A program made the translations under genes and the position numbers. A stretch of DNA of 64,000 bases from Chloroflexota bacterium (lineage in GTDB: Bacteria; Chloroflexota; Anaerolineae; JAAEKA01), in the NCBI GenBank assembly GCA_034717495.1, contig JAYELL010000071.1:1-64000 (forward strand), read 5' to 3'. A model generated the notes under the pieces. The model saw only the letters and a program-made list of their open reading frames with translations, had not been told where the DNA came from and searched no databases. Positions 1-7,906 of the stretch are shown in pieces; the stretch's first letter is position 1; every line of letters begins with the position of its first letter.

Positions 1-2177
1 CTGTTCAACTGAACCTGCTCCCACCGGGCGTCCAGTTGGTAGGTTTCTGGCCTCTGCACCTGAATCCAGGCCACTGCGTGGTGGCCTTCATCGCCGATAG
101 CTTCGCCATGTCCACGGTTCAACGGCAAGAGCCGGCCAGTCAGAGGATCTTCAAAGGCAAGAGTCACGGCAAACTGGCCGGGCGACGCGTCATCGGGAAC
201 AACCAGCTCTACCACGTGCTCTTTCTCCTCTAGCAGGGGCCAGTCGCTGGTAGCTGTATCGGCCGGACGGCTTCTGCTGCGCCACAGCACCGTGCCATCC
301 GGTCCCACCAGCTGCACCAGCGCATGGTAGTCCTCGATCATTACACCTGTCGGCTCGATAAGGAGCGTGACCTGCTGGGTATCGCCAGGTACCATAACAG
401 GTCGCTCAAAGCGATGTCCCCTCAATATGATCTGGTCATCGAAGATGGCTGCGGACCTGGGATCGTACGTCAGGAACTCGGGTGGGGTTGCTGCTCTTAT
501 GTCGTAAACCCGAGCCAGTTCCAGCCCGTGGCTTCGAACAACGTGCACAGGTTCAAGGGTGGACAAGAACGCCATCACATCATTCGAAGGCAGCCGCCTT
601 TGCCACTTGTTGGCGTAGTGCACGGCGTAGTCGGCGCTGAACCAGTAATCGGGAGACCCGTATGGCCTTATCATCCGTGAGCCGCGCAGGAAATAGGACA
701 TGGGAGCATCGCCATACGACGAGATGACCCGCGTCTGTTCAGATCCTGACTGCTGGTTGATCCACTCGGCTGCCTCATTCAGCCCCTCTCCCCAGCCCAC
801 CCACATCACATCGGGCGCGGTTCGGCTGCCACCGAGCAATGGATTGTAATAGGTCAAATAATAGGGGAAGTGAACAAGAGTGAATATGCCGTGCAACAGG
901 ATCAAGCCTGCCAGCGCGATGGCTGCGACGAGGCCATTCCTGTGCGCCGCCAGATCGACCTCAGTGCCTTCCTGGCGGCCAGTTAAACGAAACAGCACCC
1001 AGACGGCCAGCCCCAACCAGCCAAGGAGTGCAACGGTGTCCAGTGCAGGAAACGCCGGCAGGATGTAACGGTCGAACATCTTGTCGCCGATGGACATCAT
1101 GGCGATAAAAAAGAGAGCATAAAAAAATAGCGCCGTCGCGCTCCGCCGTCTCAAGGAGGAGTCCAGCGGCCAACGTCGCTGCCATATCAAGACGCCAGCC
1201 GCGACCAGGCCGATCACCGTGGCCGGCGTGGTTCGAAACAACCAGGCAACAGGATAGAAGAGAAGACCAGGGTCGGCGGTGATCTGTCCCATGAAGAAGT
1301 TCACGTGGCCCTTGTCGGAGTAGACGGTCATCCTCTCGATAATACGTTCCATTACACCGAACGAATCCACCCACATGGCAGGCCACAGGGCCACAAAGGT
1401 GATTAATGCCGCGGCGCCCCAGGCCAGGAACCCCAGGGGCATGCTTAGCGGCATCGGCTCGTCTGACCGCCGGCGGCGCAACCATTCTGCCAGAAACAGC
1501 AACCCGGCAGCTAAGGCCACGAACAACGCCGGGGTCTTTGTGAGCCCCGTCAACCCCAGGAGAATTCCTGAGGTCACCAGGATGTACCACCGCGGTCGTA
1601 CATAGAGCCAGTCCAGAAACATCAACAGCGTCAATGTCGCCAGTGCGGTCAACAGGCCATCCACGTGAAGCATCCGGGAGAGGGCGACGTAGAATGGGTC
1701 CCAGGCAAAATAGAGGACAGCCAGGGCGGCAATCAAGGGACCGAACAGATCGCGGAGTGGAAGAAAACAAGCGGCAATCAGCAGCGAAATCGCCAGGACA
1801 ATCCACCAGCGTCCCGCAGCAAGCAGATCCAGTGGACGGACGTTGCTGTTGTCCTCCAGCCACTCGGAAAGTTCATCGTGCAGTTCATTGTTCCAATCCA
1901 GCTGGTCTGTTGCCTGTTCAGCGTACTCGGGAAGACGTTGAAGAAAGCCCAGGGTACCTGCCCACGTGACCGTGACGCCGGGATGCTCGCGCTGATACGT
2001 GTTCTGGTATTGACCAACGGTGATCGCCTGATAGAAGTTGGCTGAGCGCGCCAACCATAGGTGTTCATCTGGCGTTGCGAAGACGTCAAGAGCCGCCGCA
2101 CGGGGAATCCATGCAGCGAAAAACAACACGATGAACACCAAAGGAGTCTGGAAACGACGAAGCTGAGGGAACTCCAT
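1..2177 (-). CDS. GT39/PMT-type membrane glycosyltransferase (3' end beyond window)
   Basis: The reading frame is open from the ATG at 2177 down to position 1 with no stop, about 725 codons, so the C-terminus lies outside the window. The N-terminus has a hydrophobic segment, then a PDEHLWLARS motif (the acidic DE pair of GT39 transferases) and a REHPGVTVTWAG loop, both typical of dolichyl/polyprenyl-phosphate sugar transferases. A long stretch of membrane helices follows, then from roughly residue 450 a soluble domain rich in beta-strand-like sequence. Family knowledge: such proteins move a sugar from a polyprenyl-phosphate carrier to a glycan or protein on the outer face of the membrane. The exact acceptor cannot be read. 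A TATACT box lies only five bases before the ATG, so the mRNA may be leaderless. It is divergent from the Mo-hydroxylase operon. Confidence 0.85.
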   Translation of the reverse strand, partial: MEFPQLRRFQTPLVFIVLFFAAWIPRAAALDVFATPDEHLWLARSANFYQAITVGQYQNTYQREHPGVTVTWAGTLGFLQRLPEYAEQATDQLDWNNELHDELSEWLEDNSNVRPLDLLAAGRWWIVLAISLLIAACFLPLRDLFGPLIAALAVLYFAWDPFYVALSRMLHVDGLLTALATLTLLMFLDWLYVRPRWYILVTSGILLGLTGLTKTPALFVALAAGLLFLAEWLRRRRSDEPMPLSMPLGFLAWGAAALITFVALWPAMWVDSFGVMERIIERMTVYSDKGHVNFFMGQITADPGLLFYPVAWLFRTTPATVIGLVAAGVLIWQRRWPLDSSLRRRSATALFFYALFFIAMMSIGDKMFDRYILPAFPALDTVALLGWLGLAVWVLFRLTGRQEGTEVDLAAHRNGLVAAIALAGLILLHGIFTLVHFPYYLTYYNPLLGGSRTAPDVMWVGWGEGLNEAAEWINQQSGSEQTRVISSYGDAPMSYFLRGSRMIRPYGSPDYWFSADYAVHYANKWQRRLPSNDVMAFLSTLEPVHVVRSHGLELARVYDIRAATPPEFLTYDPRSAAIFDDQIILRGHRFERPVMVPGDTQQVTLLIEPTGVMIEDYHALVQLVGPDGTVLWRSRSRPADTATSDWPLLEEKEHVVELVVPDDASPGQFAVTLAFEDPLTGRLLPLNRGHGEAIGDEGHHAVAWIQVQRPETYQLDARWEQVQLN

Positions 2178-2397
2178 GCAACAGTATATCACGGCTCGCC
2201 CTACCCAACCAAACAGCACCGTTCCCCTATCGTGCCTCGTGTTCAGAATTGCTGGGCCGCTGAAAGAGACGCTTGACAACGGTCAGAACATCTGGCATAC
2301 TGATTCCATCATGGCGAATCCGCTTCAGAAAGCACCATCGTTCACGAACCGGTGAATTTGTTCGTTGCCGAAAAAGGCTCCTGGAGGTCCCAACCAC
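2178..2397. other. Divergent intergenic region
   Basis: This region separates the minus-strand glycosyltransferase from the plus-strand Mo-hydroxylase operon. It holds the plus-strand promoter at 2273-2301 and a possible minus-strand -10 box (AGTATA on the plus strand, 2183-2188). A TTG-initiated extension of the downstream gene from 2365 is possible but lacks a ribosome site. Confidence 0.6.
2273..2301 (+). promoter_or_regulatory. Sigma70-type promoter for the coxMSLG-like operon
   Basis: TTGACA at 2273-2278, a 17-base spacer and CATACT at 2296-2301. The -35 box is perfect and the -10 box differs from consensus by two bases. The expected transcript start is near 2308, about 90 bases before the preferred GTG start at 2398. 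Confidence 0.7.
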
Positions 2398-3276
2398 GTG
2401 AAGCCGGCTCCCTTTCAGTATGTTTCCCCCACATCCCTTGAAGAAGCACTGGTCAACCTGGCTGAGTATGGCTATGACGCCAAGCTGTTGGCAGGTGGTC
2501 AAAGCCTGGTACCCACCATGAATTTCCGCCTGTCACAACCAGGTGTCCTGATCGACCTCAACAACATTCCAGAGTTAGCCTTCATGAAATCGGATAGCGA
2601 TGGCAGTCTGCACATTGGCGCCATGACGCGCCATCGCATCGTCGAAAACGCGGCCGAAGTGGCCCAATACGCCCCATTGCTCCATGAAACGATGCCCCAC
2701 ATCGCGCACCATCAGATTCGCAACCGTGGCACCATAGGTGGCAGCCTGGCCCATGCCGATCCGTCGGCCGAACTGCCCGCCGTTGCCATTGCGCTGGAAG
2801 CCCGGTTCCGCCTGCGTAGCCAAAGAGGGGAACGCTGGGTGGCAGCCAGGGATTTTTACATCGGCCTTTTCACCACCGATATGGCCATCGACGAGATACT
2901 GATCGAGGTGGCGATACCGCCGATGCCGCCCCGCAGCGGTTGGGCCTTCGACGAAGTAGCACGCCGTCCCGGTGACTATGCTATTGTTGGCACGGCTACC
3001 CAGGTCGTACTGGATGGCGCCGGTCGATGTGAGAAGGTTCATCTTGTTTTCCTGAGTGTCGGCGAAATGCCGGTCCCCGCAAAGCAGGCTGCCGCCAAAC
3101 TGCTCGGACAGTTGCCCACGCCCGAGCTGATCGCGGAGGCCGCCAAAACTGCGGCTTCCCAGGATGTCGACCCGGTGGCCGATATCCATGCATCCCGAGC
3201 TTTTCGACGGCATCTGGCCGAAGTCCTGGCAAACAGAACACTGACCAGAGCCTTTGAACAGGCACTATCCAGCTGA
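2398..3276 (+). CDS. Molybdenum hydroxylase FAD-binding subunit (CoxM/XdhB-like)
   Basis: This 292-residue protein matches the FAD subunit of the xanthine dehydrogenase/CO dehydrogenase family. It has LLAGGQSLVP near residue 32 (FAD pyrophosphate loop), the second FAD loop RNRGTIGGSLAHADP, and a C-terminal CO_deh_flav_C domain. The subunit passes electrons from the 2Fe-2S clusters to the external acceptor. The start is chosen as GTG at 2398 because GGAGGT lies nine bases upstream and the protein then starts MKPAPFQYVSP, as in relatives; a TTG start at 2365 would add eleven unlike residues. It is the first gene of a tight operon, with 33 bases to the next gene. Confidence 0.9.
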   Translation: MKPAPFQYVSPTSLEEALVNLAEYGYDAKLLAGGQSLVPTMNFRLSQPGVLIDLNNIPELAFMKSDSDGSLHIGAMTRHRIVENAAEVAQYAPLLHETMPHIAHHQIRNRGTIGGSLAHADPSAELPAVAIALEARFRLRSQRGERWVAARDFYIGLFTTDMAIDEILIEVAIPPMPPRSGWAFDEVARRPGDYAIVGTATQVVLDGAGRCEKVHLVFLSVGEMPVPAKQAAAKLLGQLPTPELIAEAAKTAASQDVDPVADIHASRAFRRHLAEVLANRTLTRAFEQALSS

Positions 3277-3309
3277 CAGCTGACTCCTTGAGGATAGACA
3301 CCACAGACA

Positions 3310-3837
3310 ATGACTGATCTGCAAACTGTCTCCGTCACAGTTAACGGCCAACCATACGAACGCGACGTCGAGCCACGCCTGCTGCTGAGTGATTTCCTGC
3401 GCCACGAGCTGCGGCTCACCGGCACCCATGTTGGATGTGAACATGGTTCCTGTGGTTCATGCACAATTCTGCTCGACGGCGACGCGGTACGCTCCTGCCT
3501 GCTGTTCGCCGTACAGGTCCACGGCCATGAGATAACGACTATCGAGGGCCTTGCACCGGAGTGGACTTCTGCCAGCGGTCTTGAGGCATTGCATCCTATC
3601 CAGCTTGCGTTTCGAGAGACCCATGGCCTGCAGTGCGGCTTCTGTACGCCAGGATTCATTTTGACCCTGGTGCCATTCCTGGAGGAGAATCCCAATCCCA
3701 GTGAAGAAGAGATCCGCCAGGCTATCTCCGGCAACCTTTGCCGCTGCACGGGGTATCAGGGTATCGTGGATGCGGTGAGGCTGGCCGCGCAGGAAATGGG
3801 GAATTTGCAAATTGCAGAAGAAACCAGAACGGACTGA
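3310..3837 (+). CDS. Molybdenum hydroxylase 2Fe-2S subunit (CoxS-like)
   Basis: The 175-residue small subunit carries two 2Fe-2S clusters. The plant-ferredoxin type cluster uses Cys43, Cys48, Cys51 and Cys63 (CEHGSCGSC, then RSC). The second, all-helical domain carries CGFC and CRCTGY. Length is normal for CoxS-type subunits (about 155-175), with a slightly long hydrophilic tail. Its role is electron transfer from the molybdenum centre in the large subunit to the FAD subunit. It lies between the FAD and Mo genes, ten bases before the latter, in the usual M-S-L order. Confidence 0.93.
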   Translation: MTDLQTVSVTVNGQPYERDVEPRLLLSDFLRHELRLTGTHVGCEHGSCGSCTILLDGDAVRSCLLFAVQVHGHEITTIEGLAPEWTSASGLEALHPIQLAFRETHGLQCGFCTPGFILTLVPFLEENPNPSEEEIRQAISGNLCRCTGYQGIVDAVRLAAQEMGNLQIAEETRTD

Positions 3838-3846
3838 CGGCGAGCA

Positions 3847-6207
3847 ATGACTACACGCTTTATCGGCAAACCACTTAAACGCAACGAAGACCCGCGCCTG
3901 CTCACGGGTCAGGCGCTGTTCACCGACGACGTCGATCTGCCTGACATGCTGCACGCGGCCTTTCTGCGCAGCGATCATGCCCACGCGCGGCTTGGCAACA
4001 TCGACCTCTCGATGGCCCTTGAGGTGCCCGGTGTCGTGGCGATCTACACCGCCGAGGACATCGGTGACCTTTGGAAACCGGGGCCCCTGCTGGTGCAACC
4101 CCCTCCCATCGAAGGTCTGATCTTCAATACCCGCACCCATGTGCCGTTGGCCAGGGACAAGGTGTGTTATGCGGGCGAGCCGATTGCCGTGGTCGTGGCC
4201 GAGAGTCGTTATATTGCTGAAGACGCGCTCGATCTGATTTTCGTCGATTACGAGCCGCTGGAGGCCATTGTAGACCTGGAGCAAGCCCTGGCCGACGGTG
4301 CAGCCGTTATCCACGATGATCTGGGCCACAACCTGAATGCCCACGTAATCCAGGAAAAGGGCAACTACGCTCAGGCCGCGGATCAGGCAGACCTGATCGT
4401 AAAGAGAAGCTACGCCTACGACCGGGGAACCGCAGCCGCGATGGAAAACCGCGGCATCGTCGCCAACTGGGATGCAAAAACCGAGCAGCTGACCATGTGG
4501 GACACCACCCAGGCGCCCATTCCCATTCGCAACGGCATCGCGGCCATGCTGGGCCTTTCCGAACGCCAGGTGCGGGTTATCGCCCCCTTTATCGGCGGCG
4601 CCTTCGGCCCCAAGATCATGATGTTCTACCCGGAAGAGGTGATGCTGACCTGGATCACCATGCAGCTCAACCGGCCAATCAAGTGGATTGAGGACCGGCG
4701 GGAAAACTTCTTTGCTACTACCCAGGAGCGAGGCCAACTGCACGAGTCGGAGATCGCCCTCTCGAAAGATGGCAGGATTTTGGGCGTCAAGGATGTTTTC
4801 CTCCACGACGCCGGCGCCTATGCTCCCTACGGCCTGACTGTGCCAATCAACAGCCAATGCACGTTGTTAGGCCAATACGATATCCGGAACTACTATTCGG
4901 AGTTCAAGGCCCTTTTCACCAACAAGCCCATCGTGACACCCTATCGCGGCGCTGGCCGCCAGCATGGGGTGTTCGTAATGGAGCGATTGTTGGATGCCGC
5001 GGCCCGTGAACTGGGCATCGATCGGGTCGAGATTCGACGACGCAACCTGATCGCCCCCGACGCGTTCCCCTACAGTAACGACATCATCTTCCAGGATTTT
5101 GCTCCACTGGTCTACGACAGCGGCAACTACGAACCCGCGCTGGACCGGGCCATGGAGATGATCGACTATGAGAACTTCATCAATGAACAGCAGCCGCAGT
5201 TACGGGCCGAGGGCAAACATGTTGGTCTCGGAATCGTGACCTATGTTGAAGGAACTGGCATCGGCCCCTACGAGGGCGCCAAGGTCACCGTGGAAGCCAG
5301 TGGCCGGGTTAGCGTCGCTACCGGTATCGGCACCCAGGGGCAGGGACACTTCACCTCCTTTGCTCAAGTGGTCGCCGAACAGTTGAGCGTGCCTGTCGAA
5401 AACATCCGGCTGGTAACCGGAGATACATCGGAATTTTACTGGGGCGCAGGTACTTTTGCCAGCCGCGGCGCCGTGGTAGCAGGCAACGCCATTCATGCGG
5501 CAGCAGTGGGCGTGCGCAAGAAAATCCTCAGGAAGGCCAGCGAGGAGCTTGAGGTTGCCGAGCAGGACCTGGAACTGGTGGATGGCAGCGTGCGCGTCAA
5601 AGGTACGCCGGCCTTGGCCATTACCCTGGGTGAACTGGCGGCTCTCGCCAATCCGCTGCGCGGCGCGGTCAAGCCAGGGGATGAACCGGGCCTGGAGGCT
5701 ACCGATTACTTTGGGCCAGAGCGCGGCGCCACCGCCAGCGGGGTGCACGCCATGATCGTTGAGGTGGACCCTGAGACAATGATGATCGACATCAAGAAGT
5801 ATGTAGCGGTTCACGATTGCGGTACGGTGCTCAATCCGATGATTCTGGAGGGCCAGATACGGGGCGGTGTAGCCCAGGGTATCGGCAACGCGTTCTACGA
5901 AGAACTCTGTTTCGACCAGAACGGCCAGCTGCTCAATGCATCCTTCATGGATTTCCTGTTGCCCACCGCAGATACGGTCCCCCTGGTTGAAACCGACCAT
6001 GTGGAGACCCCCTCACCCCTCAACCCGTTGGGCGTCAAGGGCGCCGGTGAAGCGGGGGCGATCCCGGTCGGTCCACTCTTTGCCCAGGCACTCGAGGACG
6101 CCCTGTCTGACCACAATCTGGAACTCAATGAGATCCCCCTGAGTCCCAACCGGCTGTTTGAGCTGGTTCAGAACGCCAAAAACAGGGCGCAGGGAGCAGG
6201 CGCTTAA
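3847..6207 (+). CDS. Molybdenum hydroxylase large (Mo-cofactor) subunit, CoxL form II-like
   Basis: The 786-residue protein has the aldehyde oxidase/xanthine dehydrogenase a/b hammerhead domain at the N-terminus and the molybdopterin-binding domain after it. GGAFGPK (near residue 255) and the cofactor-binding GQGHFTSFAQ segment are visible. The active-site loop is PYRGAGR at 365-371. True CO dehydrogenases (form I) have AYRCSFR, where the Cys binds copper; that Cys is absent, so CO oxidation is not supported. The catalytic Glu is Glu735 in VKGAGEAG. The reaction is probably hydroxylation of an aromatic or N-heterocyclic carbon, or of an aldehyde; the substrate is unknown. The nearby carbamoyl/amide-processing genes suggest a nitrogen heterocycle. 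Confidence 0.92.
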   Translation: MTTRFIGKPLKRNEDPRLLTGQALFTDDVDLPDMLHAAFLRSDHAHARLGNIDLSMALEVPGVVAIYTAEDIGDLWKPGPLLVQPPPIEGLIFNTRTHVPLARDKVCYAGEPIAVVVAESRYIAEDALDLIFVDYEPLEAIVDLEQALADGAAVIHDDLGHNLNAHVIQEKGNYAQAADQADLIVKRSYAYDRGTAAAMENRGIVANWDAKTEQLTMWDTTQAPIPIRNGIAAMLGLSERQVRVIAPFIGGAFGPKIMMFYPEEVMLTWITMQLNRPIKWIEDRRENFFATTQERGQLHESEIALSKDGRILGVKDVFLHDAGAYAPYGLTVPINSQCTLLGQYDIRNYYSEFKALFTNKPIVTPYRGAGRQHGVFVMERLLDAAARELGIDRVEIRRRNLIAPDAFPYSNDIIFQDFAPLVYDSGNYEPALDRAMEMIDYENFINEQQPQLRAEGKHVGLGIVTYVEGTGIGPYEGAKVTVEASGRVSVATGIGTQGQGHFTSFAQVVAEQLSVPVENIRLVTGDTSEFYWGAGTFASRGAVVAGNAIHAAAVGVRKKILRKASEELEVAEQDLELVDGSVRVKGTPALAITLGELAALANPLRGAVKPGDEPGLEATDYFGPERGATASGVHAMIVEVDPETMMIDIKKYVAVHDCGTVLNPMILEGQIRGGVAQGIGNAFYEELCFDQNGQLLNASFMDFLLPTADTVPLVETDHVETPSPLNPLGVKGAGEAGAIPVGPLFAQALEDALSDHNLELNEIPLSPNRLFELVQNAKNRAQGAGA

Positions 6208-6219
6208 GGAGTCGTTTTC

Positions 6220-6906
6220 ATGCATCTTGAAGGCAGTTACATATTTTCGGCACCCCGCGAGGCAGTCTGGGAAGCGATCATGGACCCCGAGGTGATGGGC
6301 CAGGCGCTGCCAGGCGGAGAGAAGATGGAACGAACCAGCGAGTCTGAGTACCTGGGTGTCATGAACGTCCGCGTGGGGCCAGTGCAAGGCAAGTTCCAGG
6401 GCAAGGTCGAGCTAGGCGAAGTCAATCCTCCGGAAAGCTGCACGATCACTGTCAGCGGACGGGGAGCACCTGGCTTTATTTCTGGCACGGGTGCATGGCA
6501 GCTTGAAGAAGATGGCGACAGCACGATCATGCACTATGTGGGCGATGTGGACGTAGGCGGCAAAATCGCCAACGTCGGCCAGCGTCTGATGGAAAGCACG
6601 GCCAAATCGATCACCCGCCAGGGCCTGGAGTCGCTGGACGCCCAGATCCAAGCGCGGCTGGCTCCGCCGGCGCCGGCCGCTGCACCAGAGGCCGCTGCCT
6701 CCGAAACTGCACCACCACCTCCCCGCCAGGCGCCGCCCCCACCCTCCACGGCGCGGATTGCCATGGAAACCACCAAGGACGTGGCCAGCGACCTGGCCTC
6801 CGACTATATCCCCGCTGAGCAGCAAAAGAATCTCCTCTTTTTCGGCCTGGGCGCGCTGAGCATGTGGCTGTTTGTACTACTGGTGCAGTCGGTGCAGAAG
6901 CGATAG
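6220..6906 (+). CDS. coxG: CoxG family protein (SRPBCC domain with C-terminal membrane anchor)
   Basis: The 228-residue protein begins with a CoxG/SRPBCC lipid-binding fold (residues 1-145; MHLEGSYIF, then GKVELGEV, SGRGAPGF, GTGAWQL). A linker rich in Pro and Ala (about 150-185) follows, then a single hydrophobic helix near the end (LLFFGLGALSMWLFVLLVQ) with a basic tail. CoxG proteins link the soluble Mo hydroxylase to the membrane, and in CO dehydrogenases they have been connected to quinone delivery. Its presence implies that this hydroxylase feeds the respiratory chain. AAGGAG lies about nine bases before the ATG, and the gene starts 12 bases after the large subunit, as the last gene of the operon. 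Confidence 0.88.
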   Translation: MHLEGSYIFSAPREAVWEAIMDPEVMGQALPGGEKMERTSESEYLGVMNVRVGPVQGKFQGKVELGEVNPPESCTITVSGRGAPGFISGTGAWQLEEDGDSTIMHYVGDVDVGGKIANVGQRLMESTAKSITRQGLESLDAQIQARLAPPAPAAAPEAAASETAPPPPRQAPPPPSTARIAMETTKDVASDLASDYIPAEQQKNLLFFGLGALSMWLFVLLVQSVQKR

Positions 6907-6987
6907 CAGACGAAACGTACGATCCCGAACGCCACCACCGGCGCCAGTGCAAGCAACAGGCTGATAGTTGGAGTCGAGGGATGGCAT

Positions 6988-7287
6988 GTGCAGGGCGACC
7001 ACAAGGGTACGTCCCTACCGCAACCTCCATTGGGCAAATATCGCAGAGGCCCGGCCCCTGGATCTGCAGAAGGGTCCCTGGGTCGGTGTGCAGGGCGACC
7101 ACAAGGGTACGTCCCTAACCGCAACCTCCATTGGGCAAATATCGCAGAGGTCCGGCCCCTGGATCTGCAGAAGGGTCCCTGGGTCGGTGTGCAGGGCGAC
7201 CACAAGGGTACGCCCCTACCGCAACCTCCATTGGGCAAATATCGCAGAGGTCCGGCCCCTGGATCTGCAGAAGGGTCCCTGGGTCGG
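6988..7287. repeat. Three tandem copies of a repeat of about 100 bp
   Basis: Units start at 6988, 7088 and 7189, giving periods of 100 and 101 because the middle copy has one extra A in its TAACCG. Each unit opens with GTGCAGGGCGACCACAAGGG, runs through ATTGGGCAAATATCGCAGAG and ends AAGGGTCCCTGGGTCGG. Copies differ at only a few positions. The GGGCGACCACAAGGG core resembles short dispersed intergenic repeats common in Chloroflexota. Confidence 0.92.
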
Positions 7288-7425
7288 GCCGGCGCCTCAA
7301 CCGCTCTTGCGCCACCCGCCCAGCAACCGCCCTACCTCTGCCGTCATCTGGCTGGCATGGCGATACCGGCGCGGTGAGATCAGCTCCAGGTCGAGACAGA
7401 GCAAGAGGGTCTTGCGCAGGCCGTA

Positions 7426-7459
7426 GGTCAGGCCGTGCGCTTCGTAGTATTAAAACATG
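7426..7459 (-). pseudogene. Duplicated 34-bp scrap of the NmrA-like gene
   Basis: The plus-strand sequence 7426-7459 matches 7988-8021 inside the NmrA-like gene: the first 24 bases are identical and eight of the last ten match. It is out of any open frame, so it is a fossil of a local duplication or deletion. The surrounding bases of the two loci show only weak further similarity. Confidence 0.6.
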
Positions 7460-7474
7460 TGCCCCCGAGGCGAT

Positions 7475-7747
7475 TCAGTGGGATTGAAAACCGGCCAGAC
7501 GTCTCACATAAGGCAATTCTGGCACCTTGCTCGTGAACCGCTGATCTGCCGTCACATAGACCGCCGAAAGTTTCTCCGCTATGGCCGCAAATGTGGCATC
7601 ATACACCGCCACATCGCTATCGCGGGCGATCTCCAAAGCGCGCTGCAAAACCCCGCTGGTGGGCGATAACCAGGTTATCTGCATGGCGAACAGGCGATAC
7701 CACTTGACCAGCACGGAGGTGTCGATGACCAAAACCTGGTGGCTCAT
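7475..7747 (-). pseudogene. VapC-type PIN toxin with internal deletion
   Basis: The 90-residue frame starts MSHQVLVIDTSVLVKWYR, the first PIN strand with its catalytic Asp. It ends with VYDATFAAIAEKLSAVYVTA followed by DQRF, the third and fourth acidic positions of the fold. PIN toxins of this type are normally 130-140 residues; the middle, with the conserved Glu helix, is missing between KWYR and LFAMQITW. The gap keeps the frame open. VapC is an Mg-dependent RNase; without the middle helices activity is doubtful. The ATG overlaps the stop of the antitoxin remnant by four bases, as in intact vapBC pairs. Confidence 0.65.
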
Positions 7748-7827
7748 CGCTGGTCACGCCACTGGCGCAATATCTCCGTGCTGTCGACAATGAAATCATG
7801 ACTCTTACCGACATGGTAGACCTCCAG
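7744..7827 (-). pseudogene. Remnant of a VapB-type antitoxin
   Basis: The 27 codons before the vapC start read LEVYHVGKSHDFIVD then STEILRQWRDQR and stop. The stop overlaps the toxin ATG (ATGA). This charged C-terminal segment looks like the toxin-binding tail of a short antitoxin. No ATG/GTG start lies in this frame, and an upstream stop is present, so the N-terminal DNA-binding part is lost. An ATG in another frame at 7814 gives an unlikely protein overlapping vapC. Confidence 0.45.
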
Positions 7828-7832
7828 TTAGC

Positions 7833-7858
7833 ATAGATTTATTATATCAGAAATCTAT
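7833..7858 (-). promoter_or_regulatory. Promoter -10 box inside a perfect inverted repeat (vapBC operator?)
   Basis: ATAGATTT (7833-7840) and AAATCTAT (7851-7858) form a perfect 8-bp inverted repeat around a 10-base centre. On the minus strand the centre holds TATAAT (7841-7846). A palindrome over the -10 box upstream of a toxin-antitoxin remnant fits an autoregulatory operator. No good -35 box is seen. Confidence 0.5.
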
Positions 7859-7906
7859 ATGCAGTCACTATTCAGAAACGATTCTTCACCGTAACCCCTG
7901 GTTGTT

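Larger units (their letters stand above)
6907..7474. other. Gene-free region with tandem repeats
   Basis: No credible gene is seen. The region holds three tandem copies of a repeat of about 100 bases (6988-7287) and a 34-base copy of the 3' part of the nearby NmrA-like gene (7426-7459). Open frames across the repeats exist only because the units are stop-poor. Confidence 0.7.

Noticed and set aside
961-1863. 300-residue minus-strand open frame
   Set aside because: It lies in another frame of the GT39 gene, which is open from 2177 to the window edge; composition is Arg/Cys/Pro-rich and lacks any motif.
3457-4857. 466-residue minus-strand open frame
   Set aside because: Antisense shadow of the CoxS and CoxL genes.
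2398-6906. Annotation as aerobic CO dehydrogenase
   Set aside because: The CoxL-like loop lacks the Cys of AYRCSFR, so CO oxidation is not supported despite coxG.
6988-7287. CRISPR array
   Set aside because: The units of about 100 bases are contiguous with no spacers.
7617-7814. 65-residue frame starting MSVRVMISL as the VapB antitoxin
   Set aside because: It has a ribosome site but overlaps almost all of vapC in another frame and becomes Arg/His-rich; the neighbouring frame that overlaps the vapC start by ATGA looks more like an antitoxin tail.
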